The notes under the pieces: model-generated
Databases searched by the model: none
What the model was told of the DNA's origin: nothing
What the model saw: the letters and a program-made list of their open reading frames with translations, nothing else
Program-made: the position numbers and the translations under genes
Shown: piece after piece, positions 13,471 to 26,295 of the stretch
Numbering within the stretch: the first letter of the stretch is position 1
How the letters are laid out: each line of letters opens with the position of its first letter
Assembly: GCA_024305405.1 (NCBI GenBank)
Contig: JAKNDB010000109.1
Span: 4,774,001 to 4,838,000, forward strand
Direction: 5' to 3'
From: Dirofilaria immitis
Lineage: Eukaryota; Nematoda; Chromadorea; Rhabditida; Onchocercidae
DNA: 64,000 bases

Positions 13471-15088
13471 GTGAGTTTCAGTATCACCATATATATATGA
13501 TGAATAACAATTCTCTTAAGAAACGGAAGTCTATTGGAAGGCATAAGATCTCATATACCATTTTACGTTAACCCTTTCATTATTAATATTTCAACTTCGT
13601 ACAACTGGCTAACTCATTTTCTATCAAAAACTTGTGGATTCAGTAAAACGATAGTTCTCATTCTTAATAATTCTACATTATTTATTTCAAACTACTTAAT
13701 TATCATGATGAAGAAAAAGGAAAGCAATAGAAGTTCCATAAACTTGTTGAGATTTTTCAAAAAACCGTATTTCTTCTTTTATCACTATTACTTTCCAGTA
13801 GTTTTTCAATAAAGATACCTTCGGCAAAATATCAAAGACAAAAATCAATCCTCCGGAAAATTACAGACTGAAAGTTATTTACCGCAGCGTTTCATAAACA
13901 ACTTATATAGGTAGTAAGTGGGGTCATATTTTTACCACAGAACAAAAAATGCCAAACCGGAAGACGATTTTCTGGAAGATAAGTTCGTTTTCTGGGTCCA
14001 CTAATAACCATTTGCATATTTTTGATTTTTGGACCTTTCAACAATTACAAAAAAGAATGGATATTTCGAGAGCAAGATAGAGAAACAATCTAATAATTTT
14101 TCCGCAAAAACCACAAATGGAATACATTACTTTTCTACGTACGTATCAGAGAAGACCTAGAATACAGCATACATAATTTTTTCAAAGAATGGCATAGGTT
14201 TGTATGTTTATAAGCATGATGGAGCAGAAACATATAAAAGTACTACATATATACTAAGCTAATATGAAAAAGAAATCTTCTGAGAAACACTGAAGATTTG
14301 GAAAGATCAGCGAATAAATCACTTTAAATTATAAGAATATTAGCAGTATCATTAAAAATTCCTTTGAGGCAGTTACATCTAGAGAAAGATATCACTGATG
14401 ACCAGACCAGATTACTGACACATTACCAACTGAATACAGTTCTGAAGGCATTCATATTAACTGATCAAGAGAAATGTTAAATGTTCTCTTGCCATTAGCA
14501 TCATTAGTATTAAAGCTTATATGTTGTAAGAATTTATAATGCAATAAACACAATAATGTTTCTGCATTTCGCAGCAGAAATAACTTGGACAAATGAATAA
14601 TTTAGACCTGAAAGTATCATATTCATCCAAAGATGTATTTGTATAGTATTCTACAAATGTAAGCGTAGCTCTCGAACCGTGAAAAAACAGAAAGATATCA
14701 TCAGCAAAATGACAGCCAGAATTAGTATAAGGGAATGAAGAAACAAAGAACACATGAAGAAAAAGCCATTTCTAACGAATTCGAAAGGTGAACAACATTA
14801 CTAAATCTTAGTGCAACAGGTAAAGGAAACTAAGTTGAAGTTGAATATATTTTGAATAACAATTGCTGTTTAGAAAATTACAAATAAATTCGATCTTTAT
14901 CAACATATATATTCTGAAAAATTTTTCAGCAAAAGCTAGACGAAACGGCACGGGACTAAACACAATACACTGTATCTTATCGTTGACAGGTGAACAAAAC
15001 TCATCATCAGCAGAATTGATATTTTTTAGGATGGATAAAAAGCTACTACTGCAGAAACACTGCTACTTACATTTGACGATTTGCTTAG

Positions 15089-15192
15089 TTGCATCTACAG
15101 TGCGCCTAAAACGAAGAGCTTTTTGCAAGATTGCAGTATACATTAACATTAGCCATAAAACTGTTGATTTCAATGTCCTTGTCTTCTCAAAG
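15089..15192 (+). CDS. Internal exon candidate, unknown protein
   Basis: Acceptor TTTGCTTAG and donor AAG/GTAAAT bound 104 bases. Read in phase 1 they encode ASTVRLKRRAFCKIAVYINI, then SHKTVDFNVLVFSK. Alternating hydrophobic and charged residues and the two splice sites are the only support. No neighbouring exon and no family were recognised. Confidence 0.25.
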
Positions 15193-17580
15193 GTAAATGG
15201 TAAATCATCCCATATAAATCAAAAAATTTCCACTACCGAACACTCTTAAAAAACAGCAAATAAGAAAGAGCTGTTCCCACTGGTCAATTAATTAGACAAA
15301 GTAATTAATTATGCAATTCCCTATCGAACTTATCCCTGATATCTGATCGTCATAATGGGGATTAATAAAGTCTGGGCGATAAAACATCCAAAAACGCAAC
15401 GTGCCTTTCAGAAGCTTTAATTAAGTCCAGACGGATAAGCTGTTCGCTAAGGTGATGATCTCTTATGAACCGAACTTTTAACACCTTTTCTCCGACATAA
15501 CTTTTGACCATTAAACTACAAAATGTTATATACTGGAATTAAAAGACATAAGAATATAACAGTATTATACATCGCTTTATAGAAATTTTGATTAAAAAGC
15601 ATTTATCCTTTCTTTTCCAACGATTTCCGCTCTCTAATAAATGCTCACTCCAGCGAACTAAAATGAGGGAAATTGTCGGAATAACCGAAATTTTATAATA
15701 ATGAATATGTTGAAAATAATCGAAATATTTGTATTATTAAATATCTCGGTATGATAAAAGAATTTTGTAATATAAAATTTGTTTTCATATTCCCTAACAA
15801 AAATTTATCGCTTTGAAGATCAATCTTATAATTGTTGAATGATGTTATTTTAAAGCATTGTAACCAATCAGATTTTTACCTATCATCTTCCAGGTCATAG
15901 GGCGTTGCTTAAAGCATTGTAAACTATCAGAATAAAAGCGGAAGTTAACGGTTGAGAGGTCAGCGTTCGTATCCATTCATACGCATATCTTTCTTGGCGC
16001 TACTACTTAACTTATCCTTACTGCGCTCCCAAATTCAACTCCATAACTCCAAAATCAATAAGTCTCAAATAATTCCCCACAATTAAAGAAAAATTCAACC
16101 TCTCGATTAGATTACTGATACTCTTCAACGAATTTATGTGTCGTAGTTGCGACGAATAAAATCTGTCATAATAATAAAACTTCGCTACACAACTAATCTC
16201 TATCCATGTTTCCAGTTTCTCAACAACACAGGATTGTATAAAAATTACGACCCTAAATAAGGCTGCAAATTTCTTTAAAAGGTATTCATTCCTGTTGAAG
16301 TGCATCGCTTCCTTTCATTTTAATTTGAAAATCAAGTGAAGCATTACACCTATGGGCAAACACCAAATGTTAATTGTCAACGAAAATGCTGAATACCAAC
16401 TTCGCTTTGCTATTCTTTATCATGACTAAAGCAGAAAACTAAAACTGAAAAAATAATGTAGTTGGAAGTTGCTCGTAGAATGACCGGTTATTGGATGAGA
16501 TATTTCCTATTATAAATCCATTCTTAAAGGAGTGTTTGATAACAAAAGCTCAGGCTGATATCATGATTTTTTTGTGTCTGGCATCCACAATGCAGGCAGT
16601 ATTGTCCAAATGCATCTTTTCGAACAGTCGGATAATAATGAATTAAGCGAAAACTGAAAAATACGTAACACAATACACAAATTGAGATTCTAAGGGCATA
16701 CAAACTATCCCGTAAAGAGTATATTTCAGCACGAAGCAATCATTTACGGAACGGGAATCGATTTATATGAATTTTTTATTGAAAGACAACTAACGTTATG
16801 CTCCAGATAAGAATTCCGCTATGACCTAATTCATTCCATGGCTAAAGTTGCAAGATAACAAATCATAAAGTGTTACTATGTAACCGAATTGTCTTTATGT
16901 CAATGAATCTTTATCGATTTTTTTCGCTGATAAACTAGTCAGCCAAAAACATCCATTCTGAACAATCAGATATCAGCAATGTTTTAGTGATAGCATACAA
17001 GATACTGAAGATAGTAAAATCAGACGCATTATAGCTGTCAAGTACTTTGATGTATGCCCATCCGAAAAAATGGCAATGTTAATCATTACAGCTATGTTAA
17101 ATAACTTACTAGATAAAAAACAGCGAGATCAGCCTATCAATTCATAAACGGCGATACTTTCTCGCTTTTATATTCTTTTAGTAAATGTTTCCTGTTCGCT
17201 TTGGCACGCTTAACAATTGACAATATTTCATCGTAGTAAGTTTTTTGATAAAATTCTATAGACGGAAAATTAAATAGTTTAAAATAATCTAAGTGCTTTT
17301 TGATTATATGGTATACATTAGGAAAAGTAAAAAAAAAAGAAAAGTATAATATTCAAGAAGACAATATCCTATTTTAGGACTACTTGTTATGCTATTACGA
17401 TGACAAAAAATTCTCTACCTGCTGTTTGAAGATGACTCAAATCAGGCAGTCCTAACACAGAGTAGCACTGCAATAGTTGATACTTCTTATCACGTGGTTA
17501 TTTATGCACTATGAATTCTATCACTTCAAAAATGTTTATCATTTCTAATAAGATACACTATTATTCCTGCTTTGCAAGTT

Positions 17581-18233
17581 GTAGTAGACAAGAGAATCAT
17601 TGACTTTTTTATTTTAACTACTTGGGTAGTAAATACAGTTTATATAGTTTTTCTTGGGTTTGCTAGACAAAAAATCGTTTAAAAATAAAATAACTTGAAA
17701 ACAGTGTAGAAAAAAATTAAAAAAAAAAAAAATTAAAATCTGTTTCAATCAATGGATAGGAAGGGATAGAATGAAATGAGGAAAATAAAACGAGAGAGAA
17801 AAGGTAACTCAAAATTTTAAGGGGAAAAAAATACTCAATTTATATAACTGTCCTTCGAACTGATCAGAATTTTTCCTGAAATCGGAATTTCTGCAATGTA
17901 ACAATACAGTGAGCAATAAGAAAAAGTAATAAAATGAGGCTGAACTGGATGATATTTCCAAAGCTGGAGTAGAATAACTTCAGAAGGAGCAGTCTAACAT
18001 CTCTATGATCTTTTTAGTTATTTATTTGCTAGTAATAGTAGGGAAAATAATACTCAACGTTACTTCTATGTCTATTGATAAATTGTGTGATAAATAAATC
18101 ATAAATTGAGTAAATCAATTTACAGTTATAATGAACCTACTAAAATTGTTTTGCTAAGTTTCACGTTCTAAATATATATTGATTTGACACATGATTCAAC
18201 CTGAGAATGTGATCTGCTACCAAGAGAAAAAAA
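17581..18233 (+). repeat. Left arm of the large inverted repeat
   Basis: This arm pairs with 21717-22362. Homology starts at about TGTAGTA on the outside and ends at GCTACCAA followed by an A-rich run on the inside. Most differences are single substitutions. It has no coding content. Confidence 0.85.
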
Positions 18234-20255
18234 CATTGCATAATACATGCTTCTGCTTCTATATCTGCGTTGATCTCTAAATTTTGATAAAAATGTAATC
18301 ACTGTCGGAGAAAGGATAGATATACTTCTATGACTTATCTTTCACGCTGGTCGTCACTAAAATTCATTCATTTTTCGATTTCATTTCCCATTCTGATCTA
18401 GTCACTTTCCAGCTATCAATATAAAAAAAAAAACTAATTACCAAATGAAACTTTTCCTCTACTTCTATTCGTTGTCTTTAGGATTTTCTACTTTCATCAT
18501 TTAATTTGATTTCATTCCTTAGTTAGCCTAATTTAATTAGCTGTCCTTTTTCTGTAGATTGAGAGAGATAGTATCAACTGTGAAAGAATGGAAAAATAAA
18601 ATTAAATTTAGCTTGTTTGTATATTGTTTCATTATATATTTTTTTGACTCTGTTGCAATAAAAGTTTGTGGATATTACTTCACCATGCACATATGGTAAA
18701 AAATTTCTATAGTAAAAAATACGTTTTATTCAATTTATGTGTTGTTAACGTAGATGAAGAGATTTTACTTTCATCATCCAAATTTTTGGAATATAACTTA
18801 ACGTAATAAATAACGAAAGAAGAAGAAGATAGGAAATAATCGTTTTCATCAGTTCTTTCATGTAGCTACGCATAACAGGATTATTAGAAGTCATGGATTT
18901 ATTTATAAATCCTATTCAATGTATAGAAATGGGAATCAGAAATCAGTAGTAAAAAAATTTTAAATAGAGAAAGATAAACAGTTAAATCTATTTAAGATAT
19001 GTAAACATATAAGAGAGGCATTAGTTAACAAATTTGGTAATTCAACTTGTCGGCAATACGGATTTCAAGTCATGTATATGATGGGTAATGTTCTTTCATA
19101 GTTATTTTACTCGATTTTAAATTTAGCTTCTAAGTTCTTTTCCTTCAGCAAAATTTGGAATTTGAATAAATTTTAATCGAAATGTCAATATACTTTGAAT
19201 GCCAGGCGTAATTGCGAAGTAGAAAGTAATAAATATTCAGTATATACAAAATTTTGTATGACAGTAAGACTTCAGTTGTTTTTTATCATATGAAGTTTAA
19301 CTACAAGCGATTGCTTCTAGATACTTCTTAATACACTACAAGTTGATCATTTAATATTCATGTTGTTGGGGAAGAAATATAAAGAATTGGATTAATTCAA
19401 CCGTTGCCTTATTTCATGTTGTGAAATGTCCTTTTTCTTATTTTAAGCATTCCTCCTTTTATGTGTTTACATTTAATTTTTCTTGCATTTTTTTAATTGA
19501 ACTACAGAACTACAGGTGTATACGTTGAGAAATTTTTGTCACTTTTGAACTGCCAGCGTCAAGTTCGTGAAATATTTTTTCAACCTCTTTAATAATCCAA
19601 TGCAATGTGCACTAAGGCAGAATTGTTTTACTTATGTAACTCCGCTTAGATAAAATAGAAAACTCAAAATTTGTCTTGAATTTTATGTATCTTTTGCATT
19701 AAGCTATGACGAGTCATGAAAGAAGCAAGTTATTAACGTTTTTGCTTCCTAAGTGTCTTAATATATTTTTACCTTAATTGAGAAAATTACTTTTTGTTTA
19801 TTGAAATTTTTAAGGAAATTTAATTTTTACCAGTAGTCTATATAAAGACTTCAGTTAAAAAAAAAATTATGCATAGTTTGATAGCAAATTACTAGTGGAT
19901 CTATTGCATCGGAAATGTTATATTTTGACCTTCTTATCTCCTTATAATGCTCATCATGCAGTAGCTACATGTTTGGACTAAAAAGTGTCTGTGATTCGAA
20001 TGTACTAATCATATTTACAAAAAAGCTCAGACATGTGGTATTAGTTACTTTCATTGCAAATAACGAACTACTGTTCTATTGAATTATTCTCAAGCAAAGA
20101 AGATCTCAACCGCTATGATATTTCTTATTTCGTAAAGTAATCATAAGTTAGAAACTTTATATTTTAAGTATCGAGCATGATCCAAGCTTCTCGTGAAACT
20201 GTTTTGCTTGAACTAAGACAGATTTTTGTAACAGATATTTTACACATTCGACTGC

Positions 20256-20456
20256 AATGAACAGATTTTTCTCTTGCTTGTGATTTTCTTTTTGGCGCTT
20301 ATTCAAACAAGAGATCGGAAATATCAGCTTCGATTTATGAATACTGAAAAAATGGTGAGTTGGAACTTTGTGTTTAATGCCTTGTCCACTTTCTCCTTCT
20401 CGCAGTATACGCATGAAGTCCAGGTAGATGTGCTAAATATATCATACACCAAATAG
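20256..20456 (+). CDS. Possible small secreted peptide gene inside the inverted-repeat loop
   Basis: ATG at about 20256 starts MNRFFS. One base out of frame follows LLVIFFLALI, so a signal peptide appears only if a base is missing near 20271. The frame then runs QTRDRKYQLRFMNTEKM to a consensus donor GTGAGT at 20355. A pyrimidine-rich acceptor ending CTCGCAG at 20405 leads to YTHEVQVDVLNISYTK and a stop. The 51-base intron is a multiple of three, so retaining it also keeps the frame. A trans-splice-like acceptor GTAACAG lies just upstream. No family was recognised. The opposite strand has an 85-codon frame as a competing reading. Confidence 0.3.
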   Translation, partial: NEQIFLLLVIFFLALIQTRDRKYQLRFMNTEKMVSWNFVFNALSTFSFSQYTHEVQVDVLNISYTK

Positions 20457-21716
20457 TGATTTCAATATTTAAAATCGACGTTACCTTTGAGTACTCTAGC
20501 TGACTAAGCAGCATTTCTATTATGACTGTGTACGATTTTATAGGACTTCTTCAGTTTTTTTGTTTCATTATTAATCTCGTTATCAAATCCTTCATTTTTT
20601 AGTGATCTAACACTTGTTCAGGCTACCACAACAATAAATGTGAAATTCGGCAAATGAAAAGTAGGTAGATGATTTTAACATTGATAGAAATGTGAAATCA
20701 GAAAATATTGTATCTTCTTTCTTCAGATTTATGACTTTTCACATTATTTGTTTAAGAGTATGCATAGATTATGGCTACTTAATCGACCCTACCCAGGTAA
20801 ACTTGGGCTTTGGAAGATTTGAAATCTGACAATGCCTATTTGTTGCTCTGAATGATAATTTAATTTGTTCCAGATTCATAGAAGTTATGAAAGATAGTAG
20901 CCGAAGGATAGGTTTTTTATTAAAACCTGCCGTTACAGGTACTGATTCAGCCAGCCGTTATTCCATTTCTTAATTTCGTCATCTCAACAAACCGAGAGAG
21001 AGCCTTAACGTTCGAAATACGTAATTTCTCCTCCAACATTATCAAGAACGACGCAATCCTCCCGTACATACACATATGAATACAGCTCGCGTATACATTT
21101 TCTCTTCAGTATGATATAGCAAAATTATCATTTACTGCCAAATATGTACCTGAGATAATATATATAATGTATATCTATAATCATATGTCTGTCTAACTGT
21201 CTTCTGTCTTATATATGTACGCTTATGTATATATAAATATGTGCATGTGCATATGTATGTGTATCTCTGCATATATATGTTTTTGCACTGGTTCCTCCCG
21301 GTTGCATTCGCTTGTAGTATTTCGGTTCTTGTTCACAATTGTTTTGTAAATGTCAGTTTGCGAGATATAACTTGACTGTTTGAGAATTGTAAGTGTTACC
21401 GTTGACGATTCGTTAGGGTGACAGCCAGACTAGGTCATTTAAAATAAGGTGGGAATTATAATTTCCTGTCTTCATGGAGATATATAACTGTGAAATTTTA
21501 ATTTTGTAGTGAAAATTTGTAATGTGCTGAGATGCATATTTGTAGCCGAATCCTCACTTTAGTCGAAATCAGATGATACTGTAAAAAGAAGTTTTGAGCG
21601 ATAATCGAAATAAGAAGATGCTATAATAGTGTTGTAGATTATTGAAGGTAAAATGATTAGATATTGGATAATAGAGGTAAGAGAAATTTAAGAAAAGAAA
21701 CTGTTATCGACGGGCA

Positions 21717-22362
21717 GTTTTTTTTCCTTTTGGTAGCAGATCACATTCTCGGGTTGAATCATGTGTCAAATCAATATATATTTAGAACGTGAAACTTAGC
21801 AAAACAATTTTAGTAGGTTCATTATAACTGTAAATTGATTTACTCAATTTATGATTTATTTATCACACAATTTATCAATAGACATAGAAGTAACGTTGAG
21901 TATTATTTTCCCTACTATTACTAGCAAATAAATAACTAGAGATGTTAGACTGCTCCTTCTGAAGTTATTCTACTCCAGCTTTGGAAATATCATCCAGTTC
22001 TGCCTCATTTTATTACTTTTCTTATTGCTCACTGTATTGTTACATTGCAGAAATTCCGATTTCAGGAAAAATTCTGATCAGTTCGAAGGACAGTTATATA
22101 AATTGAGTATTTTTTTCCCTTAAAATTTTGAGTTACCTTTTCTCTCTCGTTTTATTTTCCTCATTTCATTCTATCCCTTCCTATCCATTGATTGAAACAG
22201 ATTTTAATTTTTTTTTTTTTTTAATTTTTTTCTACACTGTTTTCAAGTTATTTTATTTTTAAACGATTTTTTGTCTAGCAAACCCAAGAAAAACTATATA
22301 AACTGTATTTACTATCCAAGTACTTAAAATAAAAAAGTCAATGATTCCCTTGCTTACTACAG
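21717..22362 (-). repeat. Right arm of the large inverted repeat
   Basis: This is the reverse complement of 17581-18233. The outer boundary lies at TTACTACAG and the inner boundary at the T run before CCTTTTGGTAGC. It is slightly shorter than the left arm. Confidence 0.85.
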
Positions 22363-23735
22363 TTTATCTCCTCCAGAGTACATCTTCTTCGTAACCTTAC
22401 TATAATAACATGTTTATATATGTATATATCAAAGGGTTTTTTGGCGGTGAAAACAGGTCGCGATAAAATTTCCTCTTGCATGCCTGGGTGAATCAAAGGC
22501 GAATAGAGGTAAAAAGTATCGAGCCAAATCGCATAACATTTTTCAATTCTTATGCGCTTGTTACTGTTATTTTCCCACTTTTATTGGTTTTATACGTCAA
22601 CTATCACCCCTTTTTTTTCGCGGTTTTCTGTGCTAGTTTTATGCTAATTTATCCATAACACTGATAACATAAGTTTTAATTCATAATACACGACAACGAC
22701 CACCACTACTACACTGCTTCCAGAGAGTGTCAATAAAAACATATTTCAGTAGAGCATCAACATCTGCACCATGTCATATAGGCTTATGGCACTTGCATTT
22801 CTAATACTATGTTAACAGAATCTTAAGCGAATATTTTATTTAGTTCCAACTATTATCATGAATTTCGTCTGCATCTTATTCTTTCAGTTCTCTTCATTCT
22901 TCATATCTGATAATAGAGCATTGTGATCCGCTGAACTTAATATGATAACAAATCCACGCTTTTGCTATTTTTATCTGTCACACATATAACGTGTTCTGTT
23001 ACACTCTTTTCATAGTTTAAAGATCTGTCACAATTCGACATTCTTAAGAGCTCTGATTCCCGCAATGGTTTTGCATTCAAATATCGTTCACTACATCTTA
23101 AATCACTGTCGACACATACTGGCTATGAATGCTTCTTTGATTTCACAATTTTTCAACAATTTCTCAGCATGTATCCATGTGAATATTTATTACTGAATAT
23201 TAATGTGGCATACACGCATACAGCAAATTGGAAATATTTTCTCGGCTCCATAAAAACTTAGAGTAAATAATTACTTCAGCTGATTTATGCTCCCTTCTCT
23301 TCATTAATTTCCTTCAGTGTTATACGATTAATATTAAACAGAATTAAGAAATTAGGGCAGTAATAAATCGCAGCCAACAATAAACTGATTAAATAGAGAG
23401 CTTCTCATTATTATTATGAGATTTATTCCATTTTGAAAAGGCATACAAAAGAAATCAGGATGCAACATCATCTCCTGTTAACTTTCCAATTATATATGTA
23501 TATATATACTATGCATTTTATATAACTTTTAATAAAAACCTTTTTAGAAAGAAATCAATTACTCCATGTCTAGAAACAGGAGAAGCTATATCTCACAAGA
23601 ATGAAAAACAAGATAATAATGTTCATGTACTGCAATAATGACAAATTCGGAACGAATTAAAATATGTTAGAAAATTATCTTACCAATTTGACTGAACAAA
23701 TTTCAATAAATTTGTGACAGAGACATGTTTGCACA
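22363..23735. other. Spacer between the two inverted-repeat elements
   Basis: This is AT-rich sequence with no supported gene. A short open frame at 22476-22658 ends in a hydrophobic run but has no splice sites or start context that would set it apart from chance. Confidence 0.4.
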
Positions 23736-24032
23736 GCAAAGCAAATGAATTTGACTGAATAAAGCTTCTACAAATACGGATACCCAACAGTTATTTGACC
23801 AGTTAAAAAGGTTTTGAAGAATAAGAAAACAATATTGAATTATCATGTTAATAGGCTGCTATAATCTATCAATTACATTAATTGATTTAAAAAGTTGATA
23901 TATAATTTAGTTACAATATAAAAGTATTTGAGAAAAATTCTTGTTAAAACTATGCTATATTGCAACTGAATTATATCGCAATATTCTTTTATAAATAGTA
24001 CTGGCTGAATCGCATTTTTTTGTAAAAAAATA
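23736..24032 (+). repeat. Left arm of the second inverted repeat
   Basis: This arm pairs with 25399-25695. Only scattered substitutions and one-base length differences in A/T runs separate the arms. Confidence 0.85.
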
Positions 24033-24564
24033 CATTATACATATGCGCATTTCCTTTCTTTTTTTTCAATATTGTTCTTATTTATAATCAATCCCTTAGA
24101 TCTGGTGCTTGCAAAAATCAGTTATGGTAGTAATTGTTCAGATATTTAAAAATTGCTATTTTATGAGACGTTTGATATTTCATATAGTTCATTAAAATAT
24201 GTTCTGACTCGAATTTATTTAATCATAACTCCATGACATGATACTTCCGTCCTAAAATCAAAAGCAAACTGGGCATAAAGTTGTCGTTTATCGTTTACTA
24301 CGTCTTATATTCAATTTGTCTAAGTCAGTGAAAGCGTGTGGTGAAGAATTCACGTATCATTTTTGTCATATCACCGTTGATATTGTCTGTAAATTTCATT
24401 TGTGATTTTTTTCTAAAATTTTAGTAGCTAGAAATTTCATATAATAAATTAATTTTTTAAAAAACCTAGAAAAACTTTTTATGTTTATTCATTATTGTGA
24501 AAGTTTTTCTTGCGGGGCGACAAACACAGAAGAATTAAATTTTGTTTATTAGAAACAATTTAGT

Positions 24565-24809
24565 ATTAGGCGAAATGCGTAACAATACGGTTGAATTTGA
24601 GAAGTATATATCAACCAACAAGATTAGGCGAAATGCGTAACAAAACGGTTGAATTTGAGAAGTATATATAACAACCAAGAAGTGATGATTTTCAAATAGA
24701 AAAGCCAACCCACTGTCTCTGTGATTGATTATATAGGATTTCACAACCAAAGAGTGATGATTTTTAAATAGAAAAGCCAACCCATTGTCCCTGTGATTGA
24801 TTATATAGG
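24565..24809. repeat. Two adjacent tandem duplications (58 bp and 67 bp units)
   Basis: Unit A (ATTAGGCGAAATGCGTAACA onward) occurs at 24565-24622 and 24623-24679. Unit B (ACAACCAA, then GTGATGATTTT, ending GATTGATTATATAGG) occurs at 24671-24737 and 24743-24809. A 92-codon minus-strand open frame across them simply repeats itself, so I treat it as a by-product. Confidence 0.85.
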
Positions 24810-25398
24810 GCAATAAAAGGGGGCGTGATGAGAAAAATTTGGATTGGAAAGATCTGTAAATGAATAAAATAGATGTTTTAAGAGGGACGAATGATGAATA
24901 GAAAAATTTGTTACAAACAATGTATTTTTAGAATTTTATAAATTTGAATTAATTTCCTCTCGGTTTCCCGACATTCATTACAATTCCTTAAATTTCATTG
25001 GAAATTATGAGGTGAATGAAAAACTTACAAATTTTTACAAGCTGAGTGCCTCTGAATTTCGGAAATGCCAAAGATTTCCTATGTAAAACATCTCAGTAAG
25101 GATCTTAACATTTTATTGTAATATATTCACTGTTCGGATGTAAAATTCAAGTAATCAGTGAGCTACGAAACTGTAAAAAATTTCCTCGAAAATTTTCGGT
25201 AAAATGAGATACTCTAATGCATCAGTTAAAACGCTAAATTATCGGCCGATGCATTTAAAGGCTCCAGCCAGTATCCTAATATTATGCAATTTACTTTAGG
25301 CCATATAATCTTATTACGACTAATACAACTTATTCAATATGCAGTTGTAGAGCTGCAAATATGATCTTATAATTACTCAATAGCAGTCTTTGAGTAAT

Positions 25399-25695
25399 AT
25401 TTTTTTACAAAAAAGATGCGATTCAGCCAGTACTATTTATAAAAGAATATTGCGATATAATTCAGTTGCAATATAGCATAGTTTTAACAAGAATTTTCTC
25501 AAATACTTTTATATTGTAATTAAATTATATATCAACTTTTTAAATCAATTAATGTCATTGATAGATTATAGCAGCCTATTAACATGATAATTCAATATTG
25601 TTTTCTTATTCTTCAAAACCTTTTTAACTTGGTCAAATAACTGTTGGGTATCCGTATTTGTAGAAGCTTTATTCAGTCAAATTCATTTGCTTTGC
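25399..25695 (-). repeat. Right arm of the second inverted repeat
   Basis: This is the reverse complement of 23736-24032. Landmarks are GCGATTCAGCCAGTACTATT near the inner end and TTCATTTGCTTTGC at the outer end. Confidence 0.85.
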
Positions 25696-25742
25696 AAGTA
25701 AAAATTAAATACTATTGATCGCATTCAAAAATATGAGGATGG

Positions 25743-26295
25743 CTAGTCAAGGTCATCAAGAGGCGACACTTTCTCTTTGAGAGCTTTCACGTCATCTTGG
25801 CTTTTTCCTGCAATAAATGGCCATCAATAATTAGAATTGTCACGGCAGTCCTCGTATGTTGCATATTTTTTATTATAACCGTTTGCTCGAAACTCCTCAT
25901 GTTTTATGTTTTGTAATACTGGTATTACTCACTGATTCGCAGTAAGATCTGCTTAGATTTGGAAGATGGATGCTATGTCATCATTAAAATTTTCCCATTA
26001 AGCACCATTTTCAAATTAATTTACAAATTTTTGATATAACTAGAGGCAAAAATCAAAGTTACGGTAGTTTCGCCAGAGTGAATAATCAAATTTATATGGA
26101 AGTACCACGTCTGTGACATATTAAAGTTATTTTTATCAATTTGATCATAATATCCATTCATCAAATGTAAAACACTTGTTGCCAGATTACTTCTGCTAAA
26201 ACGACTGTTCCACAATGCTTGGATAACATTCTCCGTTTGGCAATGAAATAATATAAATGCTTCATTTCTAGACTTTTTTAACAAACTCACTAATG
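25743..26295 (-). CDS. C-terminal two exons of an unidentified gene
   Basis: Exon 26295-26041 follows acceptor GCTTTTCAG and encodes 84 codons, LVSLLKKSRNEAFILFHCQT through NLATSVLHLMNGYYDQIDK to WYFHINLIIHSGETTVTLIF. It ends in phase 1 at a GTTATA donor. Exon 25807-25743 follows TTATTGCAG, starts in phase 1, and ends KSQDDVKALKEKVSPLDDLD and a TAG stop. The matching phases and the join IFAS-R-KSQDD support one gene. The end alternates beta-like strands with an amphipathic helix, so a small alpha/beta domain is likely. I do not recognise the family. Upstream exons lie at higher coordinates. A signal-peptide-like exon at 27666-27607 could be one of them, but its phase does not match directly. 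Confidence 0.6.

Larger units (their letters stand above)
10654..17580. other. Intergenic stretch upstream of the Caskin-like gene
   Basis: This is AT-rich sequence with no gene I can follow. Two weak plus-strand exon candidates lie inside it (13377-13470 and 15089-15192, listed separately). I looked on the minus strand for ankyrin-repeat and SH3 coding signatures that would extend the Caskin-like gene and saw none, though I cannot exclude short exons. Confidence 0.4.
17581..22362. mobile_element. ~4.8 kb foldback-type element with ~650 bp inverted arms
   Basis: The left arm 17581-18233 is the reverse complement of the right arm 21717-22362, with very few differences. Landmarks shared in opposite orientation are AGAATCATTGACTTTTTTAT near the outer ends, the long A/T homopolymer tract (17717 and 22203) and GATTTGACACATGATTCAAC near the inner ends. 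The loop is about 3.5 kb. Long terminal inverted repeats are typical of foldback or long-TIR DNA transposons. I saw no transposase with an acidic catalytic triad and no clear target-site duplication, so this is a non-autonomous element, an inverted segmental duplication or an assembly product. Confidence 0.65.
23736..25695. mobile_element. ~1.96 kb element with 297 bp inverted arms
   Basis: Arms 23736-24032 and 25399-25695 are near-identical reverse complements. The outer end is GCAAAGCAAATGAATTTGAC and the inner end is close to TTGTAAAAAAATA. They enclose about 1.37 kb. The loop has no transposase-like frame but contains two adjacent tandem duplications (24565-24809). The structure fits a non-autonomous long-TIR or foldback element. 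The right arm ends 48 bases beyond the stop codon of the minus-strand gene at 25743-26295, so it would sit in that gene's 3' flank. Confidence 0.65.

Noticed and set aside
16018..16305. 95-codon minus-strand open frame
   Set aside because: Composition follows the AT-rich background, and there is no splice or start context.
22915..22940. CCGCTGAACTTAA, which matches the start of 28S rRNA
   Set aside because: The match stops after about 13 bases and the flanks are unlike rRNA; probably chance or a tiny relic.
24535..24813. 92-codon minus-strand open frame
   Set aside because: It spans two tandem DNA duplications and merely repeats itself; no start context, splice sites or known domain.
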